NCBI GenBank assembly: GCA_904066235.2
Contig: CAJFCV020000001.1
Span: forward strand, 1,488,001 to 1,552,000
From: Bursaphelenchus xylophilus
Taxonomy: Eukaryota > Nematoda > Chromadorea > Rhabditida > Aphelenchoididae
Reading direction: 5' to 3'
DNA length: 64,000 nucleotides
Notes under the pieces: generated by a model
What the model saw: the letters and a program-made list of their open reading frames with translations, nothing else
The model's database searches: none
Told to the model about the DNA's origin: nothing
Position numbers and translations under genes: made by a program
Shown: positions 21,915 to 34,700 of the stretch, piece by piece
Layout: every line of letters starts with the position of its first letter
How positions within the stretch are numbered: position 1 is the stretch's first letter

Positions 21915-22173
21915 TCTATCGGTCTGTCGGGAAAAAATTGAACACAATACCGCTGTGGTCGAAAAACAATTTTTTGAATTTGTAAAGTACGGGATACGGC
22001 GAATAAATGGCTTACCAGTCTGTCGGGAAAATAATGAGAACTCTGCCGCTGCGCCAATCGGGTCGCTGAAATGAAAAGCAATTTGATTTTCTCCGCGACG
22101 CAATTCATTTTCTCGGCGGCGATCACAATTTTCCATTCGACAGAGTGCCCATTATTTTCCCGACAGACTGATA
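21915..22173. mobile_element. Family A half copy plus complete copy
   Basis: Left half at 21915-21955 (GGTCTGTCGGGAAAAAATTG); complete copy at 22013-22173. Confidence 0.75.
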
Positions 22174-22209
22174 TCACTCTGACAGAAAAAAATGTGGATT
22201 TGTCGCTAA

Positions 22210-23221
22210 CAAGGGAAGTCACTTTTTTCGCAGATCGATCCATGCTGGTGACCTAGTGGGCAGTGAAGGCCTCAGGCTGTGTAAGAAGAATCCGGCGTCC
22301 AAAAGTGTTTACGGGCCCTGAGGGCAGAGTTATGGCTCATCAAAGTTCACGCAAAAAAGGTTCCGAAAAGACCCTCCAAAAAAACGGAGTCGGAGAAGTG
22401 AGCTTCGGTAGCAGAGTGGTTCGCAGACTTTTCTTTTGTCTGGAAGGGCCAGGGTTCGATTCCTCTTCACGGGAATAAATAAAAATAATATTGTAAGAGT
22501 AGCGTAAGTTACAAAAAAAATGTTTTAAAATATTTTTTGAAAAATATTATTATCCTGTCATTAAAAAATGACGATTTTGTTCATATCGTCACTAAATTTA
22601 TCATTTGCCCATACAGCAAGCGTTTGACTCAAACGCTTCAGCATGATATCACGATCACCAAGGGCGTCTTCTAAAACATCAGAGATATACATATTGTGAA
22701 TCCCAGTCCTACCTTTACGCCAAAGTTCCCGCAGTTTTCTCCAATGATATGGCGTCTTGATCCACCGTAATCGCCGCATTATTACAGAAATTGAATGCGA
22801 TCCTCGGTGGAAAAATGCCCTCGGATTCGTCACTGTGTCCAAGCTCACAACGACTTCCCCAAATTTTAACGACAGGATAATAACATTTTTCAAAAAATAT
22901 TTCAAAAAATTTTTTTTTGTAACTTACGCAACTCTTGCAATATTATTTTTAGTTATTGCCGGGAAGAGGAATCGAACCCTGGCCATTCCAGGCAAAAGAA
23001 AAATCTGCGAACCACTCTGCTACCGAAGCTCACTTCTCCGACTCCGTTTTTTTGGAGGGTCTTTTCGGAACCTTTTTTGCGTGAACTTTGATGAGCCATA
23101 ACTCTGCCCTCAGGGCCCGTAAACACTTTTGGACGCCAGATTCTTCTTACACAGCCTGAGGTCTTCAAAGTCCACTAGGTCACCAGTATGGATCGATCTG
23201 CGAAAAAAGTGACTTCCCTTG
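22210..23221. mobile_element. Family G foldback with tRNA-like arms and an ORF-bearing loop
   Basis: Ends CAAGGGAAGTCACTTTTTTC / inverse, TAA duplicated at 22207-22209 and 23222-23224. The arms (about 350 bp each) carry a tRNA-like sequence: GGTAGCAGAGTGGTTCGCAG, CAGAC-loop-GTCTG and GGGTTCGATTCC at 22404-22474, with its inverse at 22964-23036. The single-copy loop (about 22565-22860) encodes most of a 114-codon minus-strand ORF, ending at 22561. Confidence 0.8.
22561..22905 (-). CDS. ORF in the loop of the family G foldback, unknown
   Basis: 114 codons, mixed basic and acidic composition (IMRRLRWIKTPYHWRKLREL; ISDVLEDALGDRDIMLKRLS) that looks more protein-like than the surrounding AT-rich ORFs. 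Its start codon lies inside the arm. No splice sites or known family seen. It may be a captured fragment of a host gene. Confidence 0.3.
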   Translation of the reverse strand: MKYFLKNVIILSLKFGEVVVSLDTVTNPRAFFHRGSHSISVIMRRLRWIKTPYHWRKLRELWRKGRTGIHNMYISDVLEDALGDRDIMLKRLSQTLAVWANDKFSDDMNKIVIF

Positions 23222-23224
23222 TAA

Positions 23225-24857
23225 GAAGAATGTCTTGCCATGACTTTTTGAATTACAGAACAGATCGCAAAGGACCAGAAAAACAAAAAAAAATCTAGGA
23301 TAGGCGAGACTCCTAGCTTGCGCTTTTGTATACACTACCGATATTTTCATGTCAAAAGTGAGCTTAAATGTAAAACTTTTTTTGTTCGATTAATGTCTCC
23401 ACAAATCAAACTTTTTTCCACGCAAAACTGCCTAGATATGGCTAAAAAGTTTTTTTTCTCTAACCGGTTTCCTCTTTCCTTGTACGCTCTCGGCTTTGGG
23501 CGGAAAAATCGTTGGATATACGGTAATTTTGCCACAAAAAATCAATTTTTTCCACACAAAACTGGCTAGGATATGGACAAAAAATTTCTCTAATCGCCCT
23601 CCGCATTTTACGTACTCTCTCGTCCACGAAAATCGTTGAATATCTCGGCGCTCCCTGCAAAGCGCGGGCTAAAACTTTCAGGAAATGATACGTCATATAT
23701 GCCCAATGTATGTGCGAAGTTTCAAGAAATTCGCATTTTTATACTTCGCACAGCGTATTTTACAACTGCCAAAAATCCCTATGACGTCATGAAAATGTCA
23801 AAAAAAAAAATCTTGACAAAATCCCGCTATTGCCCTTTTACAAAACGAAAAGCCCGATATTTATTACGCCGCCAAAGCGGAGTCGAAATGGCCTGAGGGG
23901 GTGATATCCATTTCTGTCGACATTCCCGCGTGTGTCCTCACTCCTTTTTTTAGCGCCCGCATTTCCGAAATCCTCCCAGAATGGAGACCAAAAAGCCGCT
24001 CCCGGAGAAAGGACGGAGTCGAAACAAGAGGGCCCTTTTACCGATTCTCGAGTTGGAATCCGGAACGAGAAGGAGGGAGAAAATAGAACTGAAATTGCGT
24101 ATTTTGAGGATGTACTGTGTGAAAAACTTCAATAGAGCGATTGGGAGGTTTTATTTCGACGATTAAATTTTTCCAATAATTCTTGTGACATTTCGTCAAA
24201 TTGAGAAAAGTTGAAGAAACTCTTTGTTTTTATATAGCAGGCATCAGTTTAATAACGAGAGTTTTTAAAATTTGACAAATCTTCAATTTCATCATCATTT
24301 TTTACATTTACCAAACATTTCTCACGTAAATCACTGCATTTTCCGAACCGTTTAGATATTTCGTCCACACACTATCGATTGACCAAAAGAATTAGAGAAA
24401 TTCGGTTCCTCGTCAACACGATCAGACACCAGGTCTCCCAACACGCTGCACGTCAAACTGAGGAATCCGGTGACCGGAATAGACTCTTCGCAATCGGTTT
24501 TTTACACTTCGTTTTGATTTCGCAGAGACCACAGAGAATGACGCGCAAAAACGTACTCCCTCGCCCCAAAAATTCCACATTTCTTCCCCGACAAAACGTT
24601 TTTTCGCGTCTATTTTAGGCGAACTGCCGATCCATGATTGTGGTATCATTGTGATTTCGAAGGAGCCCTCTTTTGATTTGCATCACAATTTTACAGGGGT
24701 TTTCCTTTCTTCGCCCTTGGGCGTCGCCTCATTGTCGCCTTGTCCATTTTCAGCCAAATTCGAGAAGACCACAACACAAAATGTAGATGGCCGCAATACA
24801 CACCACAGATTCCAATATCCTCTAGCGCGAGTAGCCAACCGCTGACTCCACGGCAAA
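23225..24857. other. Gene-free stretch with old repeat pieces
   Basis: 23330-23780 contains pieces of the family G interior (GCTAAAACTTTCAGGAAATG, GTACTCTCTCG, AAACTGGCTAGGATATGG). 23890-24650 has short ORFs on both strands with no recognisable product. Confidence 0.5.
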
Positions 24858-25016
24858 TATCAGTTTGTCGGGGAAATAATGAGAACAATGTTGCTGCGCC
24901 TGTTGCGTCGCTGAAGTGAAAAGCAATTTGATTTTCTCTCCGACACAATTCATTTTCTCGGCGGCGATGCGATTTTGGATGCGATAGAGCGCTCATTATT
25001 TTCCCGACAGACCGAT
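24858..25016. mobile_element. Family A element (A11)
   Basis: Complete, ends CAGTTTGTCGGGGAAATAAT and CCCGACAGACCGATA. Confidence 0.8.
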
Positions 25017-25255
25017 AGATCGGCCAAAAAGTCTTGTCATGCTTTGCTGTGCGTGATTCCCATTTTCCGGGCCATAATTCAACACGTTGAAATGCACCAA
25101 TCGAGAGAGAACTTCTTCGCAATCACAACGGTACCACAACCATGCTTTAGCACCCTCTGGCTTACGAGTTACACACGCTTTTTCCAAACTGGAAAGAAAA
25201 TTTTGTCATCCGGTTTTTGCCTTTTTCAAAAAACGGCATGTAAAGTGTATCACAC

Positions 25256-25377
25256 GACACGATTTTCTGGATATGGTGTTAGACTGTCCCACAGTGTTTT
25301 TGTGCCCAATTTCGAGGTTCGAGGCCCAGCAGTTCCCGAGATCCAGGTGGAAAGAAAGTTTTGTCGACCAGTATACG
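25256..25377. repeat. Repeat shared with 12440-12565
   Basis: GGATATGGTGTTAGACTGTC, GAGGTTCGAGGCCCAGC and GTGGAAAGAAAGTTTTGTCG recur in the same order at 12440-12565. It carries the F element target site at its end. Confidence 0.65.
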
Positions 25378-25382
25378 ATGCC

Positions 25383-26141
25383 TAGACTTGGCTCTCGGGC
25401 CGGCCCGGGCCGAAAATCGCGGCCCGGCCCGCGGGCCGGAAGAGGTCGGCCCGGCCCGGCCCGTTTCAATTTTTCTTCGGCCCGGCCCAGCCCGCGGCCC
25501 GGCCCGAATATTGAGAAGAAGTAAAAAACCTTAATTCGCTATTAGATATGACATATTTTTCTTTACTGTAACAACTAACAGTACATTTTTAAAGCAAAAA
25601 ATTACTTACCAACGCATTGCCTTTTTAAAATTAATCAAAAAATTCCCGAGATCCGTTTTCAGACTACTAAAAATTGTCCCAAGACCGATTTTACAGATTC
25701 AGCAAGGGTGGAACCACGTTTAACAAGGTTTTCAACTTCAAGATGATAGTGTTGCTTCACACGACTTCTTAATTGTGTTTTTAAGGATGTCGGTTACGTT
25801 TATTTTGAGTTTTTGTTCAAAAAATTACTACAAACACTAATATACATTAGTACTTAATAGATTTTACTAGTAAAATTACTTATTATTAGCCATTTTTCAG
25901 TACTTCCGTGCTTTATTTTTATAAAATTATGCTTACTGTGAGAAAAATATAAACCCCCTTCTTGGCTTTGCGTTTTAATTTTATTGGCAACCCAACTTTT
26001 CGCTTTGAAATTCAGAATTTTAATTTTGCCGGGCCGGCCCGGGCCGAAAGTTGCGGCCCGGCCCGCGGGCCGGAACAGGTCGGCCCGGCCCGGCCCGTTT
26101 CAATTTTGCTTTGGCCCGGCCCGGCCCGGCAGCCAAGTCTA
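25383..26141. mobile_element. Family F hAT-like element, long copy
   Basis: Ends TAGACTTGGCTCTCG / GGCAGCCAAGTCTA, 8-bp duplication ACGATGCC (25375-25382 and 26142-26149). 759 bp: about 120 bp of GGCCCGG-type repeats at each end around an AT-rich core. No ORF of transposase size. Confidence 0.88.
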
Positions 26142-26149
26142 ACGATGCC

Positions 26150-26565
26150 GCGGTCTGAACAAAATTTGGGGCCAATTCCCAGGACTTTTTGCCTCTGAGT
26201 TGTACCGTATTGATCGACAGTGTTTGCTGACCAAAATACAAAATGTGTTGAAGGAAGCCAAGTTCAGTGACCGGCTTGTTCGTTTCGAAATACCACTCAG
26301 CTCTCCGTTGGCTACCGACCCGTAGATTTGGCAGATAAAGCGCCGAGAAATAGTAGGAACGACCTCGATTCGCGGAGTAATCGACATGATCATCTGATTT
26401 GGGGTCATTACCGTGAGATCGGCGAAATGGAGGTGGTACTGGCGGGGAAGGTCGGCAGAAGGCGGAATATTTGGGTTCAAGTGTCTTAAAGGTGGAATTT
26501 TTGTTTGAGTTATGAAACAAATATAATAAACTGCATGTAAATAACCTCAGTGTAACTATTAGCAA
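26150..26565 (-). other. Open reading frames of unknown origin beside the F element
   Basis: Two overlapping minus-strand frames are open for more than 110 codons (for example SALYLPNLRVGSQRRAEWYF, and ITPRIEVVPTISRRFICQIY). Balanced base composition suggests decayed coding DNA, perhaps of a mobile element, but I recognise no domain. Confidence 0.3.
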
Positions 26566-26744
26566 AAGTCACTTTATGAAAACGTTAATGAAAGTCCCGA
26601 AGGCGCTCACAACACGGCCCTCGGGACGCATCGAAAATCGCGGCCGACCCCCGGAATAGGGTTGCCTAAAAATGGGAAAATTACGGTACATTATAAGGCA
26701 AGATACGAACAACAAATATTTCAAAAGGGTGTGTACTTTTTGTT

Positions 26745-26904
26745 TATCAATCTGTCGGGAAAATAATGAGCAATCTGTCGCATCGAAAATCGCGTCGCCG
26801 CCAAGAAGATGAACCGTGTCGCGGAGAAAATCGAACTGCTTTTCACTTCGGCGACGCAACTATTGCATCGACAGGGTCCTCATTATTTTCCCGACAGACT
26901 GTTA
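26745..26904. mobile_element. Family A element (A12)
   Basis: Complete; followed immediately by a GCACNGTGC cluster at 26915-27060. Confidence 0.8.
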
Positions 26905-28604
26905 AAGAGGTGTTCTGCACCGTGCATTTTTAGCCTTCACCTTTTGCACCGTGCCATCAAAAAAAGTTAAAAAAACAGTCCCGCCTTGCACCGTGCAATT
27001 AAAAATACGTATTTTCAGCGGTGTCGCTGCGAATTCTTGCGACAGACAATTGCACTGTGCGAAATATTCAAAACGATCAGCTGTCAAGACCTTGGTATAG
27101 GTCAAGTAAAAGGGGTCCCTAATCTGTAGTTGCTATTTCTGATCCCAAGCCCTATGCGAATACAACGACAACAGAAACAATCGACAATACACTAATTATG
27201 CCCTAGGCAACAACTTCACAAATTAACTCACAATGCTTGACTCCAACCACACAAGAGACCATAGACACAATACTAATAGACAAATAGACAATACAATTTA
27301 TTCCAATATCCAACCGGGAAATATAGACAAAACACAAAAATAATCATAATAACTGGCGATTTCTCTTCCTTTTATACCAATTTGTCGGTCATTCCGTGGG
27401 AATATGCAAATTCGCACGCGAAGTCGTGACACAGCGCATTGTGCAAAAACACGCAAAATGCACTGTGCGCCGCGACAGAGGCTATGGACCTCTGAAAAAG
27501 ATTAGAGCTGTGGAGGCACAGTGCATTTTTCCTTTTTTTTGCACTGTGCGAAACATTATGAACGATTTTGCACTGTGCAATCATCCGCACAGTGCAAAGT
27601 GGACCGAATCTTCAGCAGGAAGCCCGATGCGTGTCGTGGTATTTGAATTCTGAATTTTTTTGATGATAATTGCAGTCAGACTCGTATTCTACACCGTATT
27701 TTAGTCATCATGAAAGATTTCTCAAAAAAAAAAAAAAAAAAAATCAAATAATTTTTTTTATTAGCCGATTCAATAAGCAAACGAAGTAAATAAAGTAATC
27801 GTAGAATAAATCCGTGCGAACAAAACATTTGTCAAAACAATTAGCAAGAGTAAACGGTGTTTATCGGGGGGAATAAAAGTGTGGGTCTCGAACAAGGGAG
27901 GAAAGCATGTCAGGGCTGTTACCGGTTAAGTAAACGTGGGAAAAGTAGCCGAAAATTACAATAGACGGAAGCCACGAATAAATACGAAAATGTAGAAATT
28001 TGATGGCCGGGAAGTTAATTATTGGCGCGGGGTTACTGTAGTTTTCCACTGAAAATTAATGGCCTCGGATTCGGAAAAAATTTGGGTGAATGAAAGGTAT
28101 GGGTGTCTAGGTAAATTTCTGAAAATTTCAAACCGCGTTATGCAGAAACAACCGATATATGGGCGTTTAAAGTTTGAAAAATCTGTAAAATTTTTGGTAC
28201 TGTAGCGTGTCGTATTTTAAGAATTTTATCAAATCTCATAGTCAAAAGTAAATTTCAAACCGCGTTATGTGGAAAAACCGCGAAAAATTACAGTAACCCA
28301 GCCGGGTTGGAAGAGCAATTTGTTTGTTTTGTACGTCAGACAGTGCCGATGGCGAGATAGGGAAGAAGTTACAAAAATGGAAGCAGATCGATTTTCATGA
28401 GGAATATTTAGACGTTATCGTGTTGTAAAAGTGTGTTTCGTCGATGGAATCGGGTATTTTCGTTGATGAAAATTCATTTTTATAAAAATTTTAGGTCAAA
28501 ACAAGATTTTTTTTTGGCCAAAAAAGGGGTTTTCATGTTTTCATCGACAAATTCATTGATGAAATTTTTTGTCCATCAATGAAATTTCGGAAAAAATCTA
28601 GATT
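26905..28604. other. Downstream region of hmbx-1, gene-free
   Basis: GCACNGTGC patches at 26915-27060 and 27430-27600. 27100-27350 is rich in ACAATA-type words. An A tract lies near 27725. 28080-28480 has CGCGTTATG-AGAAACAACC words shared with 54180-54320. No coding signal. Confidence 0.5.
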
Positions 28605-28610
28605 TTTATT
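28605..28610 (-). terminator. Poly(A) signal of hmbx-1
   Basis: AATAAA on the minus strand about 90 bases after the stop codon, in a stretch that also contains small inverted repeats of a CATCAAT/ATTGATG word. Confidence 0.5.
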
Positions 28611-28700
28611 GAATTTCAAAAAAAAAAAACTTTTTTTTTGACCTTTTCATCAACAAAATTTCCGATTCCATCAACGCAAATCTTGTCCATCGACGGTGTT

Positions 28701-31700
28701 TTACTCCACACTGGGCAGTGGGTTGGGCTTTAGTTGTTGCATTAGGCTCATCATCGAAGCACCGAACATTTTCTCCATCAAATCGAACTGATTTTTGTTG
28801 CTCATCGACTCGTCGCCCGACTTGAGCGATTCCGTCGAATTCGGGGCTTGAGGCGACGACCGACTTGAGGGCGTTGACCCGTCCTCACTTGCATGCGTTT
28901 CGTCGTTGATGGCGCTCAGCACGGGCATCTGTTCGTCGACCTTCTCCGTCGACGAAATCGTCGCGGAATCGTTGCGATTCAGCTGCTGCAGTTGGACGGA
29001 GCGCTGCAGCAGCTCGGTCAAGGGGTTGGAGAGGTTGTTGAGGGCCAACAGGTTCTCGATGGAGATGCCTTGTGGGGGCGGTTGGGGCTGGGGCTGTTGC
29101 TGTTGGGTGAGGAAGGCCAATGGGACGCCGAATTGGAGGGGAGGCAGCAGATTGGAGCTGGGCGATTCGACGAATGAGCTGGTAGAGCCCTCGGGGGAGG
29201 AGGGAGTTTCTAGTGCCGACTGGAAAGATTAATTATAGAGGGAAAATTGAGGGAAATTAAGGAAATTTTAATATTCAAATTTTTTTTGGAATATGCAAAT
29301 TTTGTGTAAAAAATCTTTTGTTGAGGCATGAGAAGTGTCTAGAAGTTCACAAAATTAAATTTTCAGGCATTTCGAATTTTTTTTTTGAAAAAAATTGAGG
29401 AAATTTTAATATTCAAATTTTTTGAAATATGCAAATTTTATACAAAAAATTTTCTGAAAGGCTTCAGAAGTCTCTAGAAGTTCAAAAAATTAAATTTTCA
29501 GGCATTTTTTAAAAAAATTTTAAATATATGCAAATTTCGAAAATTTCGAAAAATTTGCATATATTTTTAAAACTTAAAATTTTTTAATTCAAAATCGAAT
29601 TTCGGCAACTTTTGTCTCAAAATATTCAAATTTAAAAAAAATAAAAAATTTGCATATTCATAAAAATCCCACAAAACCCTCCCGAAACGCTTACTGGATT
29701 CAGGAATTGTCGATTCCTGTTCTCCTCATTGGATTTCCTCCTCATTTCCTTTCGCTTATTGGCAAACCAATTGGCGATGACCTGCGGCGTTACCACTTCT
29801 TTCGGCATCAGCTGGCCCCCTAAAATCACTAGAAAATATACTGTAAGAATAGACGGGGAGGGAAAAAAGTTTTACATAGCTAAAAAATTTGATTTTTTTG
29901 ATGAAAACGCCGAAAAAAGATGAAAATTGGTTAAAAAATTGAAAAAAGTATCCAAAAACCTCAAAATGAAAAAGAAAAATCACCCTTTCTCACCTCGTTT
30001 CTCCGCCTGAAGGGCTGTGTTGCAAGCCTGTGCAATTTCGGCGCGCTTATTGCCGTCGGGGAACGGGGATTCGGCGAAAAATTGCTCCAGCATGCGGATG
30101 AGGACGGGCCGAAAAACGTAGCGCTCGCGCCGCTGCGGCACCAACTCCCCATCGCCATTCGTCTCCAGACGTGTGGTCGGGTCCTGACAGTACATGGCCG
30201 GATGCCGACGACAATTTAGGTACCATGCGTAGATGTTGCGACGACATCGCAGCGAGAGCTCGCGATGATTTCCGTTGAGGAGTTTGGAAATGTAGGGCTG
30301 AGAGACGCCTGGAAATTGGTTGTAAGTAACAAATTAGTGGTCAAAAAAACTTTTTGGAAGCCCAAAAAATTTTTTTTCAAGGTTTTCCTTTTTTGCACGG
30401 TGCGAAAAATATTTTTGTAACTGCACCGTGCGAAAAAATTTCTTTTTGAAATTGCACCATGCAAAATGCCAAAAACAAAATTTTTTTATTTGAAAATTAA
30501 ATTTGGAGTGTACTAAAATATGCTGTCTACAATTCGCTTTAAAAAAAAGTCGATTGCACAGTGCAAAAAGTTAATAAAATTTGACCGCACTGTGCAAAAA
30601 AAAATTTTTTGAAATTGCACCGTGCAAAACATGAAAAAAAAAGAAAACATAGTGGAAAATAAAATTCGTAGTGTAAATACGTTCACAATAATCCGATTTT
30701 CTATAATATCAGGCTGCACAGTGCAAAAAGGTAATGAAATTTGACCGCACCGTGCAAAAAAAATTTTTTGAAATTGCACCGTGCAAAAACTTAAAAAATG
30801 AAAACATCTTGGGAAATCAAATTTGGAGTGTAAATACGTTCACAATAATCCGATGTTCTATAATATCAGGCTGCACAGTGCAAAAAGGTAATGAAATTTG
30901 ACCGCACCGTGCAAAAAAAAATTTTTTGAAATTGCACCGTGCAAAAACTTAAAAAATGAAAACATCTTGGGAAATCAAATTTGGAGTGTAAAATACGTCT
31001 TCTCAACAAAACTTTTTAGGAATCTGATCCAGCTGCACAGTGCAAAAAATTGTAAAAATTTAACCGCACCGTGCAAGACAAAAATTTTTTGAAATTGCAC
31101 CGTGCAAAAAATCGATATCAAAAAAACATTTTTCTTGTAAAATACGGTCATAATTTCTTTTTTTTTCTTTTTTTCAAACAAAGAAAAATCTCACCAGTCA
31201 TTTGCGCGACCGTCGTTTGCCTCAGGGAATATTGCGTAATAAACTTTTTCATGTCGCTGATGCACGCCTCCTCGCCTTGGGCCATAAACTGCTCCAGTTC
31301 GTTGGGGTCCTCCAATGTCGTGATATCTTTCATTGGCTGGCGTTGCGATCGGATTGGGCGCGCCGCCGAAGGCTGTGGGCGTGGCAACGTGGGGCTGGAT
31401 TGGCTGTGCATTGAGGAGCCGAAAACACAAGATTCGGGGACTGTGGTGAACGCGCACCTTTGCAGATTTTCGGCGGAAGATGTGATGGCTGAGGTGGATT
31501 GTTGTTGCTGTTCGGCTAGCTGCAAATGAAAAGTTAGGATGTAAAAAAAATTTTTTTTTTCAAAAAATTTTTTTTTTTCAAAATCCGGAAAATTGCTAAA
31601 AATAGCGCAAAAAATTTTAAATTTTACTTTTACTTATTTTAAAATACATATTTTATCGTTTTTTGCCCCGCACAGTGCAGGAAATAAAAGATTCCTTATG

Positions 31701-34700
31701 CACTGTGCAGTCAAAGTAAAGTTGATTTTTTTGCACAGTGCGATTAAAAAATTGGTGAAACACGAAAGGATATACAATTTCGAACTCCTATTAACTACGA
31801 AAAATTAAAAATTCATCCGATTTTTCGCTGCACAGTGCAAAAAATCGACTTTAAATTTTTCGCACAGTGCAATCGAAAATTTTTTTTTTTGCATAGTGCG
31901 GCTGGAAAAATTGGGGAATCACAAAAGGATACAGAATTTCGAACTCTGATTTACTATGAAAAATAAAAAAATCGTCCAGTTTTTCATTGCACAGTGCAAA
32001 AAAATCGACTTTAAATTTTTTGCACAGTGCAGTCAGAAATTATTTTTTTGCACAGTGCGGCTGGCAAAAATTTTAAAATGCGGTATAAAAAAATTTGTAG
32101 GCTAATTTCGAAATTTGTATGGACAAAAAGTAGTTCTTAAACCGTAATTTTCGCAATTTATCCGCAAAAATTATTATTTGTCTCCAAAAATTCGTCGACT
32201 TGTGCGAAAACAATTACTATAATAACGAAGCCCTGAGGCAATACGACTGTTATACTGTGATTAGTGGAAGAAGTTAATCCGCTTTATTTTGGAGCCGATT
32301 TTTTTGCCGACTCTCCGAAAATTTGCTATGAGATTTTTTTGCGGATGACGACGCGGAAGAAAAAATGCGGATAAAACGAAACTGAAATACGCAAAAGATT
32401 GCAAAAATAATGGCTTGCGTGCAAAGATAATCTTGGACAAAATACTGTAAAATAAATGCAATTGCAAGATTGCACGGTGCAAAATTGGAAAAGCCGAAAA
32501 ACTGCACTGTGCGAAAAAGTCAAAGCGTTATAACTTGTATATAGCAGCAAGAAAAATAAAACAAAGGTTACGAAAATATTTTTTAACATCCTAAAAAAGA
32601 ATTTTGCTCACCAAAAAGTTGTTTGAAATATTGCACCGTGCAAAATTTGAAGATTTAAAAATTGCACTGTGCAAAAAATAAAGATGCCAAAAATGGACTC
32701 TAATGATAGGGCAATTACAAAAAATTTTAATTATGCATTTTTTAGTGTCCTATCATGCCCAAGACACTCCAAAATCCCACAATTTCTTTTACTGTGTTCA
32801 AAAATTCAAACTCAAGAATTGCACAGTGCAAAAAAAAATCATTTTTTTTTGCATTTTTCATCTCGCTCAACTGCTCCAAAAATATATTATTTTCTAGTTT
32901 CGAAACTCCATTATATTGTAAGCAAGCAAAAAATTTTTTTTTAAAGTATTACTTTTTTCGGCCCTTATCAGTAATCGGAAATATTTGCTCAAATCATTAA
33001 CACGACAAGCTTGAGTCAAAATTTTTTGTTAGAGATTAATCTTTTTGGTTACTCTTGATACCTGCCACACATGATACAAAGAGAAGAGATAAATTTTGGT
33101 CGGAAAATTTGAGAACTCAGCGATTTTTTTGTGGAAAAATTTGAAATTTTGGCTTTTTTTTTGTTTTTTGGCTATAACTTTTAAAATTTTTCATCGAAAA
33201 AATCGATTTTTTCTGGGAAAATTAGTAAGCTTTTTTGTAAGAAATTCTGGAATTTTGAAGGAAAAATTCGAAAAAAAAAATTTTGAAAATTTTGAAATTT
33301 CTAGTAAAAAAAAATTTTTTTTTGAAAAATTCAAATTTCTCTAAAAAAATCCTGAAATTTTAAATAAAAAATTCGAAAAAAAAACTTGAAAATTTCGAAA
33401 TTTTTTCCCAAAAAAATAATTTTTTTTTCAAAAAAATCCAAAATTTCCCCCCTTCACAAACCTGTTGCAACTGCCGCACCAGCACACTGTTCGGGATGCT
33501 GGACGCCTGGGCGGGATTAAACGTCGGCGTGCTGGTGGAGGTGGCCACAAACGCCGCGAAATCGGCCGCCGAAACAGGTGGATTCTGGTCGGGATTAGCG
33601 GGCACCTCGGTCTCCATCTTCTCCATGGCTCGAAACGCCTGGAATTGCGTAAAAATAGCGAGGGTAATTACGGTGTTCCGCAGGCAATTTTGTTATTATA
33701 GTCTAAGATTTCGAGATCGGAAGGGGAGAAGAGGCGTGGAAAAAACAGTGAAGACAACATTTTAGAGACCAAAAATTCTACTGTCGAAATTTTAGGGGTC
33801 TTAAAAAAATCCATTTTTCTTGCACAGTGCGAGAAAAATTTTTTTTTCAATTGCACTGTGCAGTCAAAAAAAAATTATTTTTTTGCACAGTGCTGAGAAA
33901 AATCATGGACTGAAAATAAAGAAAAACTTGTTTTCAAATTGCTGACCATTTGACAGTACTCGATTTTTTTTGTTTGACTGCACTGTGCGAAAAACAAGTT
34001 TTTTTCGACTGCATAGTGCAATGAAAAATTTGACTTTTTTTCGCAAAGTGATGTCAGAATAAAAATTTTTTGCAAGGCCTTGAGATTTCTGGAGCTCTAG
34101 ATGTTTCGATAACAACAAAAAATCTCAGAACTTTCCATGCACTGTACCAAAAAACAAGATTTTTTTGAAATGCACAGTGCAATGAAAAAATTGACTTTTT
34201 TTTGCAAAGTGATGTCAGAATTGAAAATCACGCTGTGCCTTTGTATTCACTATGCTCTAGATTTAGTGATTACAGCAGAAAAACTGAATTTTTTCCAGCC
34301 ACAGTGCCGAAAAACAAGATTTTTTGGACTGCACAGTGCATTAAAAAATTTGGTTGTTTTCGCACTGTGCAGTCAAAAAATAAAAATCGCACTGTGTCAG
34401 AGACTTCCAAAATGTCTCAAAAATAGTTACACGACAAAACAATTTTAACAGATAACTCGAATACTACTAAAATCACCAAAAAAACAAGATTTTGTGAACT
34501 GCACAGTGCAATAAAAAAATTGATTTTTTTCGCACCGTGCAGTCGAAAAATGAAAATCTCAGAGTGTCAAAGCCTTCCAAAATGTCTCAAAAATTGCTAC
34601 ACGACAAAACAATTTTAAAGGGCAACTCGAATACTACCAAAAATCACGTTTTCACCGCTATTCTTTGACTAATAGCCCTTCTTAGCCCGTTAATTGTCCC

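Noticed and set aside
21602..22243. 213-codon minus-strand ORF
   Set aside because: It runs through two family A element ends, which read CRENNEHSV and HYFPDR in this and many other ORFs; it is not conserved protein.
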